Source: Pseudoalteromonas sp. NBT06-2
GTDB taxonomy: Bacteria > Pseudomonadota > Gammaproteobacteria > Enterobacterales > Alteromonadaceae
Direction of reading: 5' to 3'
Assembly (NCBI RefSeq): GCF_002276045.1
Contig: NZ_NQMR01000071.1
Location: 1 to 45,560 of the forward strand
DNA: 45,560 nt
How positions within the stretch are numbered: position 1 is the first letter of the stretch; each line of letters starts with the position of its first letter. The notes beneath the pieces are model-generated. The model was not told the origin of the DNA and searched no databases. It saw only the letters and a list, made by a program, of their open reading frames with translations. The position numbers and the translations under genes were made by a program. This document shows positions 26,665 through 36,495 of the stretch, one piece after another.

Positions 26665-27867
26665 ATGAGTGATTTGCAAGCTGCGTTTGCTGAGATAAAA
26701 CGTGGCGCTGAAGAAATCTTAATAGAAGATGATTTATTTGAAAGATTAAAGTCTGGCAAAAAATTAAAAATAAAAGCGGGTTTTGATCCAACAGCACCTG
26801 ATTTACATTTAGGGCATACCGTTTTAATCAATAAAATGAAAACATTTCAGGACTTAGGCCATGAAGTTATTTTTTTAATTGGTGATTTTACAGGTTTAAT
26901 TGGTGATCCAACGGGTAAAAATGTTACGCGTAAACCATTAACCCGTGAAGATGTATTAGCAAATGCTGAAACATATAAAGAACAAATTTTTAAGATTTTA
27001 GATCCCGCTAAAACAACAGTCGCTTTTAACTCTACTTGGATGGAAGAGTTAGGTGCCGCAGGCATGATTAAATTAGCTGCACGTCAAACAGTTGCACGTA
27101 TGTTAGAGCGTGACGATTTTAAAAAACGTTATGCCAATAATCAATCTATTGCAATTCACGAATTCTTATACCCATTAGTACAAGGTTGGGATTCAGTTGC
27201 ATTAGAAGCCGATGTTGAACTTGGCGGCACAGATCAACGTTTTAACTTATTAATGGGGCGTGAGCTTCAAAAAGATGAAGGTCAAAAACCACAAACCGTA
27301 TTAATGATGCCGTTACTTGAAGGTCTTGATGGCGTTCAAAAAATGTCAAAGTCATTAGGTAACTACATTGGTATTACTGACAAACCATCAGAAATGTTTG
27401 GTAAGATCATGTCTATATCAGATCAGTTAATGTGGCGCTATTACGAATTACTCAGTAGCTTATCTTTAGGCGAGATCGAAGAACTTAAAGCTAAAATTAC
27501 TGCGGGTACTAATCCAAGAGATATCAAAATTGACTTTGCTAAAGAGATGATAGCTCGTTTTCATACACTAGAAGATGCCGAAGCCGCACATCAAGATTTT
27601 ATTCAACGTTTTCAAAAGAAAGCATTACCGGATGAAATACCTGAGTTAAGCATCACGATTGATGGTGAGGATATCGCCATCCCAAATTTGTTAAAACAAG
27701 CAGGCTTAGTAGCAAGCACTTCTGAAGCGATGAGAATGATCAAACAAGGTGCGGTTAAACTAAACGGTAAAGAAAAAATCTCTGATACTAAACAAACTTT
27801 TGCTAAAGGTACTGAAGAAGTTTACCAAGTAGGTAAACGTAAATTCGCCAAGATAACAATTGCTTAA
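26665..27867 (+). CDS. tyrS: Tyrosyl-tRNA synthetase
   Basis: 400 residues, the length of the TyrZ-type bacterial enzyme rather than the 424-residue E. coli TyrS. The class I signature HLGH is at residues 48-51 and KMSKS appears in [10 protein letters not shown]. The C-terminal S4-like RNA-binding domain contains [16 protein letters not shown]. The ATG at 26665 has TTGGAG 6 bases upstream and matches the family N-terminus. The frame is open upstream to 26521, but this part lies in the repeat element and its flank, so it is not coding. It is followed by a terminator. Confidence 0.96.
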   Translation: MSDLQAAFAEIKRGAEEILIEDDLFERLKSGKKLKIKAGFDPTAPDLHLGHTVLINKMKTFQDLGHEVIFLIGDFTGLIGDPTGKNVTRKPLTREDVLANAETYKEQIFKILDPAKTTVAFNSTWMEELGAAGMIKLAARQTVARMLERDDFKKRYANNQSIAIHEFLYPLVQGWDSVALEADVELGGTDQRFNLLMGRELQKDEGQKPQTVLMMPLLEGLDGVQKMSKSLGNYIGITDKPSEMFGKIMSISDQLMWRYYELLSSLSLGEIEELKAKITAGTNPRDIKIDFAKEMIARFHTLEDAEAAHQDFIQRFQKKALPDEIPELSITIDGEDIAIPNLLKQAGLVASTSEAMRMIKQGAVKLNGKEKISDTKQTFAKGTEEVYQVGKRKFAKITIA

Positions 27868-27874
27868 ATAATTT

Positions 27875-27898
27875 AAAAGCCGCAACGGCGGCTTTTTT
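27875..27898. terminator. Intrinsic terminator between tyrS and btuF
   Basis: AAAAGCCGC and GCGGCTTTT form a 9-bp stem with a 4-base loop, followed by T. The tail overlaps the stop codon of btuF at 27897-27899, so the same hairpin probably serves both convergent genes. Confidence 0.85.
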
Positions 27899-28721
27899 AT
27901 CGGCTTAGTTCACACAATTCTTCAATTCCAAGTAAGACTCTTCTGGTAAACCGGTGAAGGTGATCTGGGTTAATATTAAATACTTTTTTATTTTTAACTG
28001 CGCTTATCATAGGTAATGAATCCCAAGTTGTTAATTGCACGCTATTATCCGATTTATCAGAGATAATAATAATATCGGGGTTGTGCATCAAAACTTGCTC
28101 CTTATTTACCGTAGGGTAAGGCACTATATGCTCAGAAAATGGGTTGTCATATTGGCAAACATCCATTAAATTTTGGATCCAACTATCGCCATTTGCTGTG
28201 ATCAAAGGGGAATGCCAAACTTGAAAAAATGCTTTTTTCCTTGGGATATCTTTAAATCTATCTCTTAAATTTTTTAAGTCTGATAAGTATGTATCTGCTA
28301 CTTGTTTAGCGATACTTTGGGTATTTGTAACTTCTCCTAATCGAATAATTTCATTTGCTATATTATTGAGTGTTTTTGGTGCGGAGATGAATACTTTAAT
28401 TCCTAAGGCTTTTAATTTTTCTACTTGACCAAGTACATGGCTATTTTGCCACAATAAAACAAGATCGGGTTTAAGCTCAATTAACTTTTCTAAATTAATA
28501 CCATTAACGTCTGATACAACAGGATGTTTTTTTGCTTGCTCTGGAAAGTCACTATAAGCACTCACAGCAACAATATTTTCCCCTAAATCTAAACTATATA
28601 CCCACTCAGTTAGATGAGGCGCAAGCGTTGCAATTCTTTGGGGATTTTGTTGTTCTAATGCAGAAATATTTAAACTCAGTAATAAAAAAAAGGTAACTGT
28701 TAATTTAAAGGTTAAACGCAA
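27897..28721 (-). CDS. btuF: Periplasmic cobalamin-binding protein BtuF
   Basis: 274 residues with a signal peptide (about 1-21, LTFKLTVTFFLLLSLNISA). The mature protein begins with QRIATLAPHLTEWVYSLDLG and contains AVSAYSDFPEQAKKHPVVSD and LKPDLVLLWQ, typical of the BtuF periplasmic binding fold. It delivers vitamin B12 to the BtuCD transporter; btuC and btuD are not in the window. Its ATG lies within the 3' end of cbiB (17-base overlap), so the genes are co-transcribed and likely translationally coupled. No cobalamin riboswitch was recognised upstream of the operon. Confidence 0.92.
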   Translation of the reverse strand: MRLTFKLTVTFFLLLSLNISALEQQNPQRIATLAPHLTEWVYSLDLGENIVAVSAYSDFPEQAKKHPVVSDVNGINLEKLIELKPDLVLLWQNSHVLGQVEKLKALGIKVFISAPKTLNNIANEIIRLGEVTNTQSIAKQVADTYLSDLKNLRDRFKDIPRKKAFFQVWHSPLITANGDSWIQNLMDVCQYDNPFSEHIVPYPTVNKEQVLMHNPDIIIISDKSDNSVQLTTWDSLPMISAVKNKKVFNINPDHLHRFTRRVLLGIEELCELSR

Positions 28722-29691
28722 GGTAAATACTCACTTTGGATAAAATAATAAAACATAACCACAATACTTTAACGCGGTTGATAAGGGATACTGTATGTTT
28801 AATACTAAGTAATGTGGGGACAGGGTACTTTCCTACACGTATTTTTGCAAAGCGTGTTCCTGAATAAAATGCAGGCCCACCAAGTTGTGTTTTTAAAGCA
28901 GCACTCATGGTGCTTAATAGCCATCCTGTATTTTTTTGATAAAAATGATTGCCATAGTGCTTAATATAGTGAATGCCCACTTTAGTTTCTTTACTTAAAG
29001 CAATACAAATAGCGACTAAGCGAACAGGTAGCCATTCTAATATATAAGTAAGGTTTCTAATAGGTTGAATAAACGGTGTATTGGGCAAGTATTGTTGACT
29101 CCAACTGGCATGCATTATGGTTAAAATACGATAACCTAATGCGGTTATAGGGCCACCAATTAAATAAAAAAATAATACCGTAAAATAAAGCCTAGTGCTT
29201 CTCAAGGTTAAAGTTTCAATTGCAGCTTTGATTAGTCCGGGTTCAGATAAGTTTTTAGTTTCACGTCTAAGCCAAATTCTTAATAAATCTCTTGCTGCAG
29301 ATTTTTGTTTTTGTCTCAGTAATAGAGGGAGTCTTTTAATTGATTGTTCTAATTTTTGACTTTCCAGGCATAAATATAGAATTAAGCCAGATAAGAACTC
29401 AGGGTAAGATGCAAACTCTAATAAGCCATAACACAGTGCTAAAATAACGAATAGAGGCAAAATTGTTGCTAATGTGCCAGATAAAAGTTGATAACTTTTA
29501 GAGTCATTTTTTTTATAAACACGTTTTTGTAAATTTGAAAATATTACACATAATAAAGTAGTGGGGTGATATAAGCGCGGTAATGAAAGCCAACGCTCAG
29601 CAATCAGTGCAAACAATAAAACAAAAGTCCCAAGCAGTTCATGTGAAGTTTGTGAGTCTGTTAGGAATATTTGATTTATAATTTCAGTCAC
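28705..29691 (-). CDS. cbiB: Adenosylcobinamide-phosphate synthase family protein (CbiB/CobD)
   Basis: 328 residues with several hydrophobic segments, consistent with a membrane CbiB protein (about 320). LRIWLRRETKNLSEPGLIKA, YLIGGPITALGYRILTIMHA and the C-terminal GGPAFYSG match family features, though the sequence is divergent. CbiB attaches aminopropanol or its phosphate to adenosylcobyric acid. With no other corrin genes here it may serve salvage. Translation starts at a GTG directly after the mtnN stop codon. The order mtnN-cbiB-btuF is also found in Vibrio. Confidence 0.82.
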   Translation of the reverse strand: MTEIINQIFLTDSQTSHELLGTFVLLFALIAERWLSLPRLYHPTTLLCVIFSNLQKRVYKKNDSKSYQLLSGTLATILPLFVILALCYGLLEFASYPEFLSGLILYLCLESQKLEQSIKRLPLLLRQKQKSAARDLLRIWLRRETKNLSEPGLIKAAIETLTLRSTRLYFTVLFFYLIGGPITALGYRILTIMHASWSQQYLPNTPFIQPIRNLTYILEWLPVRLVAICIALSKETKVGIHYIKHYGNHFYQKNTGWLLSTMSAALKTQLGGPAFYSGTRFAKIRVGKYPVPTLLSIKHTVSLINRVKVLWLCFIILSKVSIYLAFNL

Positions 29692-30399
29692 TTATAGAGA
29701 AACCGATTGAAGTTTCTCTAATAAAGCAGTAACCATTTTTGATGAGTTTTTAGATGCTTTGACAAGGTAGCTTTCAAATGATTCAGGAGATTCTTTGCCT
29801 GCGATATCAGATAATGAACGTATAACAACAAATGGTGTATCAAGCTGATGGCATGTTTGCGCAATTGCTGCACCTTCCATTTCAACTGCAAGCATATCAG
29901 GAAATTGAGAGCGAGTTATTTCTATACGTTTTGGATCACACATAAATGAATCTCCAGTACAAACTAAACCAGTCATTGTTTTAATGCCTTGCATTTGCTC
30001 AACAGCATTTTTAGCTGCATTTATTAAAGCTGGATGCGCTTTAAAACCTGCTGGCATGTTAGGTACTTGCCCTATTTCATAACCAAATGCGGTTACATCA
30101 ACATCATGGTGGCGTACTTCAGAAGAAATAACCACATCACCCACATTTAAGCTTGGCTCAAATCCACCAGCAGAACCAGTGTTAATGATACAATTTGGTG
30201 AAAATGATTCAATTAATACAGTTGTTGCAATACAAGATGCAACTTTACCGATACCAGATTGCACTAATATGATGTCTTGACCTGCAAGTGTACCTTCATA
30301 AAAAGTAAAACTTGCTTTTTGTGTTACTGTACTTTGTTCCATAGCATCTTTTAAAATAGCTACTTCAGGTTCCATTGCCCCAATAATGCCAATTTTCAT
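29692..30399 (-). CDS. mtnN: 5'-methylthioadenosine/S-adenosylhomocysteine nucleosidase
   Basis: 235 residues (E. coli 232). The catalytic Glu lies in GAMEPEV (residue 12), and SDIAG carries the Asp acid near residue 198. NTGSAGGF and [11 protein letters not shown] form the nucleoside site. The enzyme cleaves adenine from MTA, SAH and 5'-deoxyadenosine, feeding methionine salvage and autoinducer-2 precursor formation. It is the first gene of mtnN-cbiB-btuF; the promoter TATAAT is 30 bases upstream and comes from a repeat end. Confidence 0.97.
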   Translation of the reverse strand: MKIGIIGAMEPEVAILKDAMEQSTVTQKASFTFYEGTLAGQDIILVQSGIGKVASCIATTVLIESFSPNCIINTGSAGGFEPSLNVGDVVISSEVRHHDVDVTAFGYEIGQVPNMPAGFKAHPALINAAKNAVEQMQGIKTMTGLVCTGDSFMCDPKRIEITRSQFPDMLAVEMEGAAIAQTCHQLDTPFVVIRSLSDIAGKESPESFESYLVKASKNSSKMVTALLEKLQSVSL

Positions 30400-30428
30400 T
30401 TACTTAACTCAAAATAATATTTTTATAT

Positions 30429-30434
30429 ATTATA
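30429..30434 (-). promoter_or_regulatory. -10 box of the mtnN promoter formed by a repeat terminus
   Basis: On the minus strand GCTTGGGTATAATATA gives a perfect TATAAT. GGGTATA is the terminus of a TATACCC-type repeat; the two last bases come from the flank. TCGCAT lies exactly 16 bases upstream, as at aspS. Confidence 0.5.
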
Positions 30435-30476
30435 CCCAAGCTACTCCAAGATGCGAGTTTCAGTTGGAATTAAAAT
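30431..30476. repeat. Partial TATACCC-type repeat between mtnN and the DUF2726 gene
   Basis: TATACCCAAGCTACTCCAAG and ATGCGAGTTTCAGTTGGAAT correspond to the first 40 bases of the full elements at 18115 and 26321, with changes. The rest of the element is missing. Confidence 0.6.
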
Positions 30477-30477
30477 G

Positions 30478-31068
30478 CTATGCCTGAACAAGTCCAGTAG
30501 ATTGTGTTTTAATTTGGGATGGAGATAAAACAGCTGGTTTACTTGAATTTCGAGTCTTTATCATTGGCTTTTTAGGAGATGATTTTCCAAGTTTGAACAT
30601 AATCGCTTGCCTTACTTCTAATGGTTTATATCCTGCTTTTACTTTCATTCGGATATGAGGAATGCCAGCAGACTCTAACGCACCATTCACAAACCAGTCT
30701 TTTTGTGCTTTATGTCCTTGCTTGTTATTGTTATTAACTAAATCAATTGCAGCAACGATATTCAATGTTTCTTTATCAAGTAAAACATAGTCTAGCTGTT
30801 TGTTTTGTGCTTTAGTTAATGCAACACGTTTTGATTTTGAAGTTGTGTCAGATTTAAAATCTATTACATCAATTAACTTCACACGGCTAACTATTTTGTA
30901 CTCATTACCAATAGCGCGTTCTAATAAATTCAGAAATCCTTTTTCTATATGGGTATATAAAGTCTCTTTTTTAGTAAATGGGTAAGGGTTCCCACTATCA
31001 GTGAGCTTAGTTGTGACCATAGATGCAATAACAACTAAAACCAAGATCGACAATAAAACAAACTCCAT
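30478..31068 (-). CDS. DUF2726 domain protein with N-terminal membrane anchor
   Basis: 196 residues. An N-terminal hydrophobic helix (about 3-20, FVLLSILVLVVIASMV) is followed by a DUF2726 domain: KGFLNLLERAIGNEYKIVSR, VKLIDVIDF, then KQLDYVLLDKETLNIVAAID. DUF2726 is related to restriction-endonuclease-like folds, but the function is unknown. The ATG at 31068 has TTGGAG 8 bases upstream and is preferred over one 18 bases earlier. It precedes mtnN on the same strand with a repeat remnant in between. Confidence 0.8.
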   Translation of the reverse strand: MEFVLLSILVLVVIASMVTTKLTDSGNPYPFTKKETLYTHIEKGFLNLLERAIGNEYKIVSRVKLIDVIDFKSDTTSKSKRVALTKAQNKQLDYVLLDKETLNIVAAIDLVNNNNKQGHKAQKDWFVNGALESAGIPHIRMKVKAGYKPLEVRQAIMFKLGKSSPKKPMIKTRNSSKPAVLSPSQIKTQSTGLVQA

Positions 31069-31321
31069 AATAAACTCCAACTTCAATAATTTGACACTAA
31101 TGATAAAAATCAGTGAATTTGTAATTTAACAAGCATGATATATGCCATAATTCTTAATTGTTTAGTGGAATGAAACAATTAGCCGATATCTTTTTATTGG
31201 TAATAAACAATATATGAAATTGAGAGATATGTTGGTAGAATGCGCTTTTAAGATTAATGAAATGGGTGGTCGTTCCATTTTTATTACTTTAATTATTAAT
31301 AATAATAAAAACGGTATAAAT

Positions 31322-33130
31322 ATGGATTTGTTTAAAACTAAAATAAGTGTTTTTGTTGGTTTGTTTTTGTTGGTAAATCTTAATGTTGCTATTGCAGTAA
31401 CCCCCGATTTATTTCTATTTGGTCAAGATTTATCTTTTTGTTCTAGTGAAAATTTGCAGCAATGCTCTCAAGATAAAAAAACAATTGGATTTGAAAGTAA
31501 AGCAAAAAAAGCGGCAATTTATATAGTAACAGAGCAGGCACTTGAGCGATTGAATGAAGTACCTTGGACAGAGCAACCCGAACTAAAACAGCAAACAATT
31601 GAGTTATTAAAGATACTAAAACCTAAGTTAGAAAATAAACAATTTAGTGAAAGATTATTTATTAGAATGTTGCGTCGCCAAAATTTTAAATATTTAAATG
31701 AAGATCTCAAAGGTAGAGATGTTTGGTCTAATTTATTTGAATTTGAAAAACAAAACCTATTTGACCTGTTAGAGCAAAAACAAACCTTAAAGTCTGGAAA
31801 ACGACTAAATACATCAGTAGATATAAAATCATCTAATAACCAATCCTCTATGCTTGCGTATAAAGCTTTTTATAATGCGGCAGCTGTAGTCTCTGGCAAC
31901 AAGAGAAAACCAAAAATCGTTTTTATAACAGGTAATGATAGAGATCCCTATAAAAAAGTTGATTACTTTCAAGATCTTTTCGATAAGTTGGGTTTTGAAG
32001 CAAATTGGCTACCTATTGACTCAGCAATGCAAACTGCTTTGGTTGCAAAGCAATATGATTTAACTTCATGTGATAGTTTGGAAGAATTTCAAATAAAAAA
32101 ATTGGCTAGTTATCGTAGAAAAGTTTTATACCCAGATCTTTTTAAACGACAAGTATCTCAATGTAAAAAGAAAGACGCAATTATAGATATCTTGAAAAAA
32201 TCTGATGCATTATTTATAGCTGATGGTAGTCCGTTATTAGCATTTCATAGTTTTTATTTACCAACTGGGGAAAAGTCAGATCTTCTTAAAAAGATTGAAG
32301 AAATGCTAACCAAAAAGCAAATAATTTTAGGATTAGAAGGAAGTAGTATTCATGGTCTAAGTAACAATTCAGCCATATTTTCAGGAGAGGGATTACAGGT
32401 AATGTTAACGCCTTCTACAATCATGTCATCTGGCAACGAAGCTTGTAACTTAGGATTAGATTGTATTGCATTGGAGTCTGAACGAAATTTAGGTTATCTC
32501 AATTCAACATTGTTTAATATGTTCCCATGGGGTGTTATTGATACTCAAACTAGCTCATTGGCACGCCAACCAAGATTAATAAAAACCGCGGTAGAAACTA
32601 ATAATCGCTTTGCTTTTGGTTTGGATAAGTCAACAAGTGTTGCCATTTCTACTAGTAAAAGTGAAAGTGGAGATACGATTGAATTTAGTGTTTTAGGTAA
32701 AGGTGGATTTTGGATTTTCGATACTCATAATAATGGCAAGCAAATAAATCTACAAGCATCGAGTATCGAAATGGATGAATTTATGAGCTATTATTTAACC
32801 CACCAAGACTCTATGACTTTACGAAATGGTGTTATATCCGTTGATTTTGCAAGTTGGAAGTTTACAAATTCAACTAATACTCAAACGCCAACAGTAACAT
32901 CTTCACAACCTTTTTCACGTTACAGCTTTTATAAATTAAATAAGATGTTATGTAACACAGGTGCAGCGCAAGCGAAAGGAACAGGAGATATTCAAGGTGT
33001 TGATTATACCTTGTTACTTACTCGTGATGCTTCTACCATCTCGCGCCAGGGAATTATTTCTTTAGATAGCCAAAATCTAAATACTTGTTCTTTTGCAAGT
33101 ATTTCAAGTCAAATAAAAATACTGAATTAG
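31322..33130 (+). CDS. Secreted cyanophycinase-like (peptidase S51/class I amidotransferase-like) protein, divergent
   Basis: 602 residues from the ATG at 31322, which starts a clear signal peptide (ISVFVGLFLLVNLNVAIA). An open frame extends 36 codons upstream but would bury the signal. The centre contains IVFITGNDRDPY, then SDALFIADGSPLLAFHSF, then LGLEGSSIHGLS. Spacing and pattern resemble the cyanophycinase order of GGDQ-like and GTSAGA-like motifs, but the nucleophile elbow is altered. Later FPWGVIDTQTSSLARQPRLI and FGLDKSTSVAI resemble the family's VDTHFxxRxRxxRL and GIDExTA. Catalytic competence is therefore uncertain. The last 150 residues are a beta-rich region. It is monocistronic. 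Confidence 0.55.
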   Translation: MDLFKTKISVFVGLFLLVNLNVAIAVTPDLFLFGQDLSFCSSENLQQCSQDKKTIGFESKAKKAAIYIVTEQALERLNEVPWTEQPELKQQTIELLKILKPKLENKQFSERLFIRMLRRQNFKYLNEDLKGRDVWSNLFEFEKQNLFDLLEQKQTLKSGKRLNTSVDIKSSNNQSSMLAYKAFYNAAAVVSGNKRKPKIVFITGNDRDPYKKVDYFQDLFDKLGFEANWLPIDSAMQTALVAKQYDLTSCDSLEEFQIKKLASYRRKVLYPDLFKRQVSQCKKKDAIIDILKKSDALFIADGSPLLAFHSFYLPTGEKSDLLKKIEEMLTKKQIILGLEGSSIHGLSNNSAIFSGEGLQVMLTPSTIMSSGNEACNLGLDCIALESERNLGYLNSTLFNMFPWGVIDTQTSSLARQPRLIKTAVETNNRFAFGLDKSTSVAISTSKSESGDTIEFSVLGKGGFWIFDTHNNGKQINLQASSIEMDEFMSYYLTHQDSMTLRNGVISVDFASWKFTNSTNTQTPTVTSSQPFSRYSFYKLNKMLCNTGAAQAKGTGDIQGVDYTLLLTRDASTISRQGIISLDSQNLNTCSFASISSQIKILN

Positions 33131-33205
33131 TATAATTATTAAGTACAAATGACGATGAGTTGATTACAATAGAGAGGTTTTTAATTTAGAGCCTCTTTAA
33201 TTTTT

Positions 33206-35545
33206 ATGATTGAATCGTCTTTTACCCCTTGGGTACGTATTTTATCCTCCTTTGTAATTCGATGGGGCAATAGTAAAGCAAGTGTTATCTTATATACTTT
33301 ATTATTGTTTATCGCACTCATTTTATCCTGTATTTATTATTATGTCGCAATAGGCTCAATTGCTTGGTTGGACTTACTACAAAATATCGGTTTAACCGCT
33401 TTGTTTTCACCCATATTAGTCTACGTTACAATCAATTTAATCTTACATTTAAATGCATCTTATGATTTTTTAGACAATGCAACACAACAAGAAAAACTAC
33501 TCAACCAAACCTTAAAAGATAATATCCAGCGCTTAAATAGTGAAATTGATGAGCGAAAAATGGCATTTCAAGCCAAGCGTCGTGCAATTGATGAGCTTAG
33601 ACGAGAAATCGGAGAACGTAAAAAAACGCAAAAAGAGCTTGCTAAGCAGGGGGTATTGCTCAGATCTATTGTAGATTCATCTCCAGATTTATTTTATTAC
33701 AGAGATGAAAGTGGTTTTTTTGCAGGTTGTAATCGCATGTTTGAGAAAGTAGTGGGGATATCTGCAGAAAACTTGATTGGAAAACATGCCAGTGAAATTT
33801 ATACCGGAACGCACCTACCTTCAGTTTTGAAAACAGATAAAGAAGTGCAGCAAAAACATATTGCAGTTACTTTAGATGTTAAATATGAAATTAAAGGTGA
33901 AATACATTGGTTTGAAATGCGTAAAGTCCCATTTTTTAACGATAAAAATCAATATATAGGTTTGTTAGGCTTTGGCCGAGATATTACAAGCCGTAAAGCA
34001 GCAGAGCAAGCGTTAGAAACAGCCTATAAAGATAAAGGTAAGTTTATTGCGACATTAAGCCATGAATTAAGAACACCACTTAATGGTATTGTGGGTTTAA
34101 CACGTATGTTACTAGATACAGATTTAAGTGATGAGCAAAAAAGTTGGTGTAATACCGTTTTTTCAAGTGCGGAAACTTTAGGTAATATTTTCAATGATAT
34201 TATAGATTTAGATAAAATTGATCGTGAGCAGTTGGATATTGCGTGTGAAAGTATTAATTTATCTGATTTCTTAAATGATGTCATTAATTTTGGCGGTGTA
34301 ATATCTCAACAAAAAGAGCTTGAGTTTAAAGTTGAGCAACAAGGCGAGTTAGATGTATTTGTACAATTAGATCCAACACGCTTGCGTCAGGTGTTATGGA
34401 ATTTAATTAATAATGCGGTTAAATTCACAGATGCAGGTGGTGTTAGTTTTACATCAATTCGTGAGTATCGTAAAGGAAAACCATGGTTGATGATTGAGGT
34501 AGCAGATAGTGGTATTGGTATTGCACCTCAAGAAATCGCTCGCATATTTGATATGTATTATAAAGTACCTGATATCAACGGTAGTAATGCATTAGGGTCA
34601 GGTATTGGCTTGGCGGTAACAAAAGCCCTCGTTGAAGCGATGGACGGTAAACTATTTGTAGAAAGTGAACAAGGACGTGGTAGTTGTTTTACCATGGAGA
34701 TACCGCTAACATTAACTATTGCACCTGAGCAAAGAATGTATGATGGTAGAGGGTTGAATATCTTACTAGTAGAAGATGTACCTCTAAATGCAGAAATTGC
34801 AACAAACTTACTCGAGCAAAGAGGCCATGAGGTTATCTGGGCTGAAACAGGTGAAGATGCACTATCATTTGTTGAAACTGAAGATGATTTAGATTTAGTG
34901 TTACTTGATATGCAATTACCTGATATCAATGGCGATGAAGTCGCGCGTATTATTCGACAAGACAGTTACTTTGATAAGTTACCTATCGTAGCCTTAACTG
35001 CAAATGTACGTCGAGCCGAGGAAGATTTAGCCCAAATTAATATTCAAGGAGCGCTAGCAAAACCAATTAATACTGGCCGTTTAGACCGCATGTTAGCTGA
35101 ATTGTTTCCTCATTCAACCGAAATCCAAGAGCTTAAAAGGCAACAACCTAAAATAATGTCTTTACATCAAGATAATCCTGAATTTATAGCACAAACGAAG
35201 TTATTAGATCTTGAAACAATTAATGACTTTGTTGAATCTATGGGAGTAGAGCCTTTTATTAAAAGTAGTCGATTGTTAGAAAAACTTGGACCTCTATATA
35301 TCACTGAGATGCAAACAGCTTTAGATGAAAATGATTTAGATGAATATCAGTCCGTTGCTCATAAGTTAAAAGGTGCTGCTGGTTCGGTTGGATTAAAATC
35401 AGTTCAACTTTTAGCTAAAAACATGGAAAAAAATACGCATATAGGGACGCTTAAAGAGTTGAAATCTTGGCTTGATGAGCTTCCTGAAGAGATTATTTTG
35501 AGTTTAGTTCAGCTTAAAAAGTATTTAACAGACGCTTTTAAGTAA
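33206..35545 (+). CDS. arcB: Anoxic redox control sensor kinase ArcB
   Basis: 779 residues, the length of E. coli ArcB (778). Two transmembrane helices (about 28-48 and 57-80), a coiled coil (about 90-148), a PAS domain (about 150-262), HisKA with His286 in SHELRTPLNG, HATPase (NLINNAVKFT), a receiver with Asp568 in LLDMQLPD, and an HPt with His719 in AHKLKGAAGS. The phosphorelay ends at ArcA, encoded next door. Of the two PAS cysteines known from E. coli, Cys180 is present as Cys175 (AGCNRMFE), but the position of Cys241 is Trp235. SixA, its known HPt phosphatase partner in E. coli, is also in this window. Confidence 0.95.
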   Translation: MIESSFTPWVRILSSFVIRWGNSKASVILYTLLLFIALILSCIYYYVAIGSIAWLDLLQNIGLTALFSPILVYVTINLILHLNASYDFLDNATQQEKLLNQTLKDNIQRLNSEIDERKMAFQAKRRAIDELRREIGERKKTQKELAKQGVLLRSIVDSSPDLFYYRDESGFFAGCNRMFEKVVGISAENLIGKHASEIYTGTHLPSVLKTDKEVQQKHIAVTLDVKYEIKGEIHWFEMRKVPFFNDKNQYIGLLGFGRDITSRKAAEQALETAYKDKGKFIATLSHELRTPLNGIVGLTRMLLDTDLSDEQKSWCNTVFSSAETLGNIFNDIIDLDKIDREQLDIACESINLSDFLNDVINFGGVISQQKELEFKVEQQGELDVFVQLDPTRLRQVLWNLINNAVKFTDAGGVSFTSIREYRKGKPWLMIEVADSGIGIAPQEIARIFDMYYKVPDINGSNALGSGIGLAVTKALVEAMDGKLFVESEQGRGSCFTMEIPLTLTIAPEQRMYDGRGLNILLVEDVPLNAEIATNLLEQRGHEVIWAETGEDALSFVETEDDLDLVLLDMQLPDINGDEVARIIRQDSYFDKLPIVALTANVRRAEEDLAQINIQGALAKPINTGRLDRMLAELFPHSTEIQELKRQQPKIMSLHQDNPEFIAQTKLLDLETINDFVESMGVEPFIKSSRLLEKLGPLYITEMQTALDENDLDEYQSVAHKLKGAAGSVGLKSVQLLAKNMEKNTHIGTLKELKSWLDELPEEIILSLVQLKKYLTDAFK

Positions 35546-35584
35546 CTTAAGTTTGAATTAATAAATGACTATGTGATTAAAAAA

Positions 35585-35604
35585 CCCGCAGTTAAAAGTG
35601 CGGG
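35585..35604. terminator. Intrinsic terminator between convergent arcB and arcA
   Basis: CCCGCA and TGCGGG pair around GTTAAAAG. Upstream A runs and a downstream CTTGTTT give moderate bidirectional terminator character. Confidence 0.7.
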
Positions 35605-35632
35605 CTTGTTTAATTAGATAAACCAATTACTT

Positions 35633-36352
35633 CTATTTATCTAATTTACCGATAAAGCGATAACCTTCACCATGAATTGTGCTGATTAACTCTTGAGTTG
35701 TATCATCACTTTCAAAGTGTTTACGAATACGACGTATTGTAACATCTACTGTTCTGTCGTTAGAGCGTAGCTCTCTACCTGTCATTTGTTTAATAAGCTG
35801 CTCTCGGCTAAAGATACGACCCGGAGAGTCTAGCATTAAGCGTAAGGCGCGATACTCACCTTTTGGTAAGCGTTTAGAATCACCAGATGGAGATGTTAAA
35901 CAGCGACTGTTTTCATCTAATTCCCAGTCGTTGAATGTCACTACGCCATCTGTGCTTAATTCATTTTCATCATCTGAATTTGAAGTGCGCGTTAATAAAT
36001 TACGAGCACGAATTGTTAATTCACGAGGATTAAATGGCTTAGTAATATAATCATCAGCGCCTATTTCTAACCCTAAAATACGGTCAACATCATTGTCACG
36101 GCCAGTTAAGAAAATAAGACCAACATTTTTCTGTTGTCTTAATTCGCGGGCTAAAATTAAGCCGTTTTTACCCGGTAAGTTAATGTCCATTACAACTAAG
36201 TTGACATCATCATTTGCAGATAGTTTATCGTGCATATCTTCACCATTAATGGCTTCGACAACTTTATATCCCTCAGCTTGGAATAAACTAACGAGATTTA
36301 GTCGTGTGACATCTTCGTCTTCTACGATTAGAATGACTGGTGTTTGCATCAT
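35633..36352 (-). CDS. arcA: Aerobic respiration control response regulator ArcA
   Basis: 239 residues from the first ATG, or 238 from the second, which gives the standard MQTP start. The receiver domain has VEDED, the phosphorylated Asp in [25 protein letters not shown] and [14 protein letters not shown], nearly the E. coli ArcA sequence. The C-terminal winged helix contains [13 protein letters not shown]. Phospho-ArcA represses respiratory genes under low oxygen. It is convergent to arcB with 87 bases between stops. AAGG lies 6 bases before the first ATG. Confidence 0.97.
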   Translation of the reverse strand: MMQTPVILIVEDEDVTRLNLVSLFQAEGYKVVEAINGEDMHDKLSANDDVNLVVMDINLPGKNGLILARELRQQKNVGLIFLTGRDNDVDRILGLEIGADDYITKPFNPRELTIRARNLLTRTSNSDDENELSTDGVVTFNDWELDENSRCLTSPSGDSKRLPKGEYRALRLMLDSPGRIFSREQLIKQMTGRELRSNDRTVDVTIRRIRKHFESDDTTQELISTIHGEGYRFIGKLDK

Positions 36353-36495
36353 TTGTAACCTTTTGGAAATGTTTAGTTTACAATTAATAATAAAAATGTT
36401 AATCGTTTGAATGTCTAGCGATTATAGGTGCTTATCGATTTGTTAACAAGTAAAACTCGTAATAAGACTATCAAATCGCTTTAAGTACTAACGCG

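Noticed and set aside
30400..30480. Cobalamin riboswitch for the mtnN-cbiB-btuF operon
   Set aside because: The leader is only about 25 bases and no B12-box-like sequence is visible; the space is filled by a repeat fragment.
31214..31321. 36-codon extension of the cyanophycinase-like gene
   Set aside because: It would place the clear signal peptide internally; the ATG at 31322 gives a normal secreted protein.
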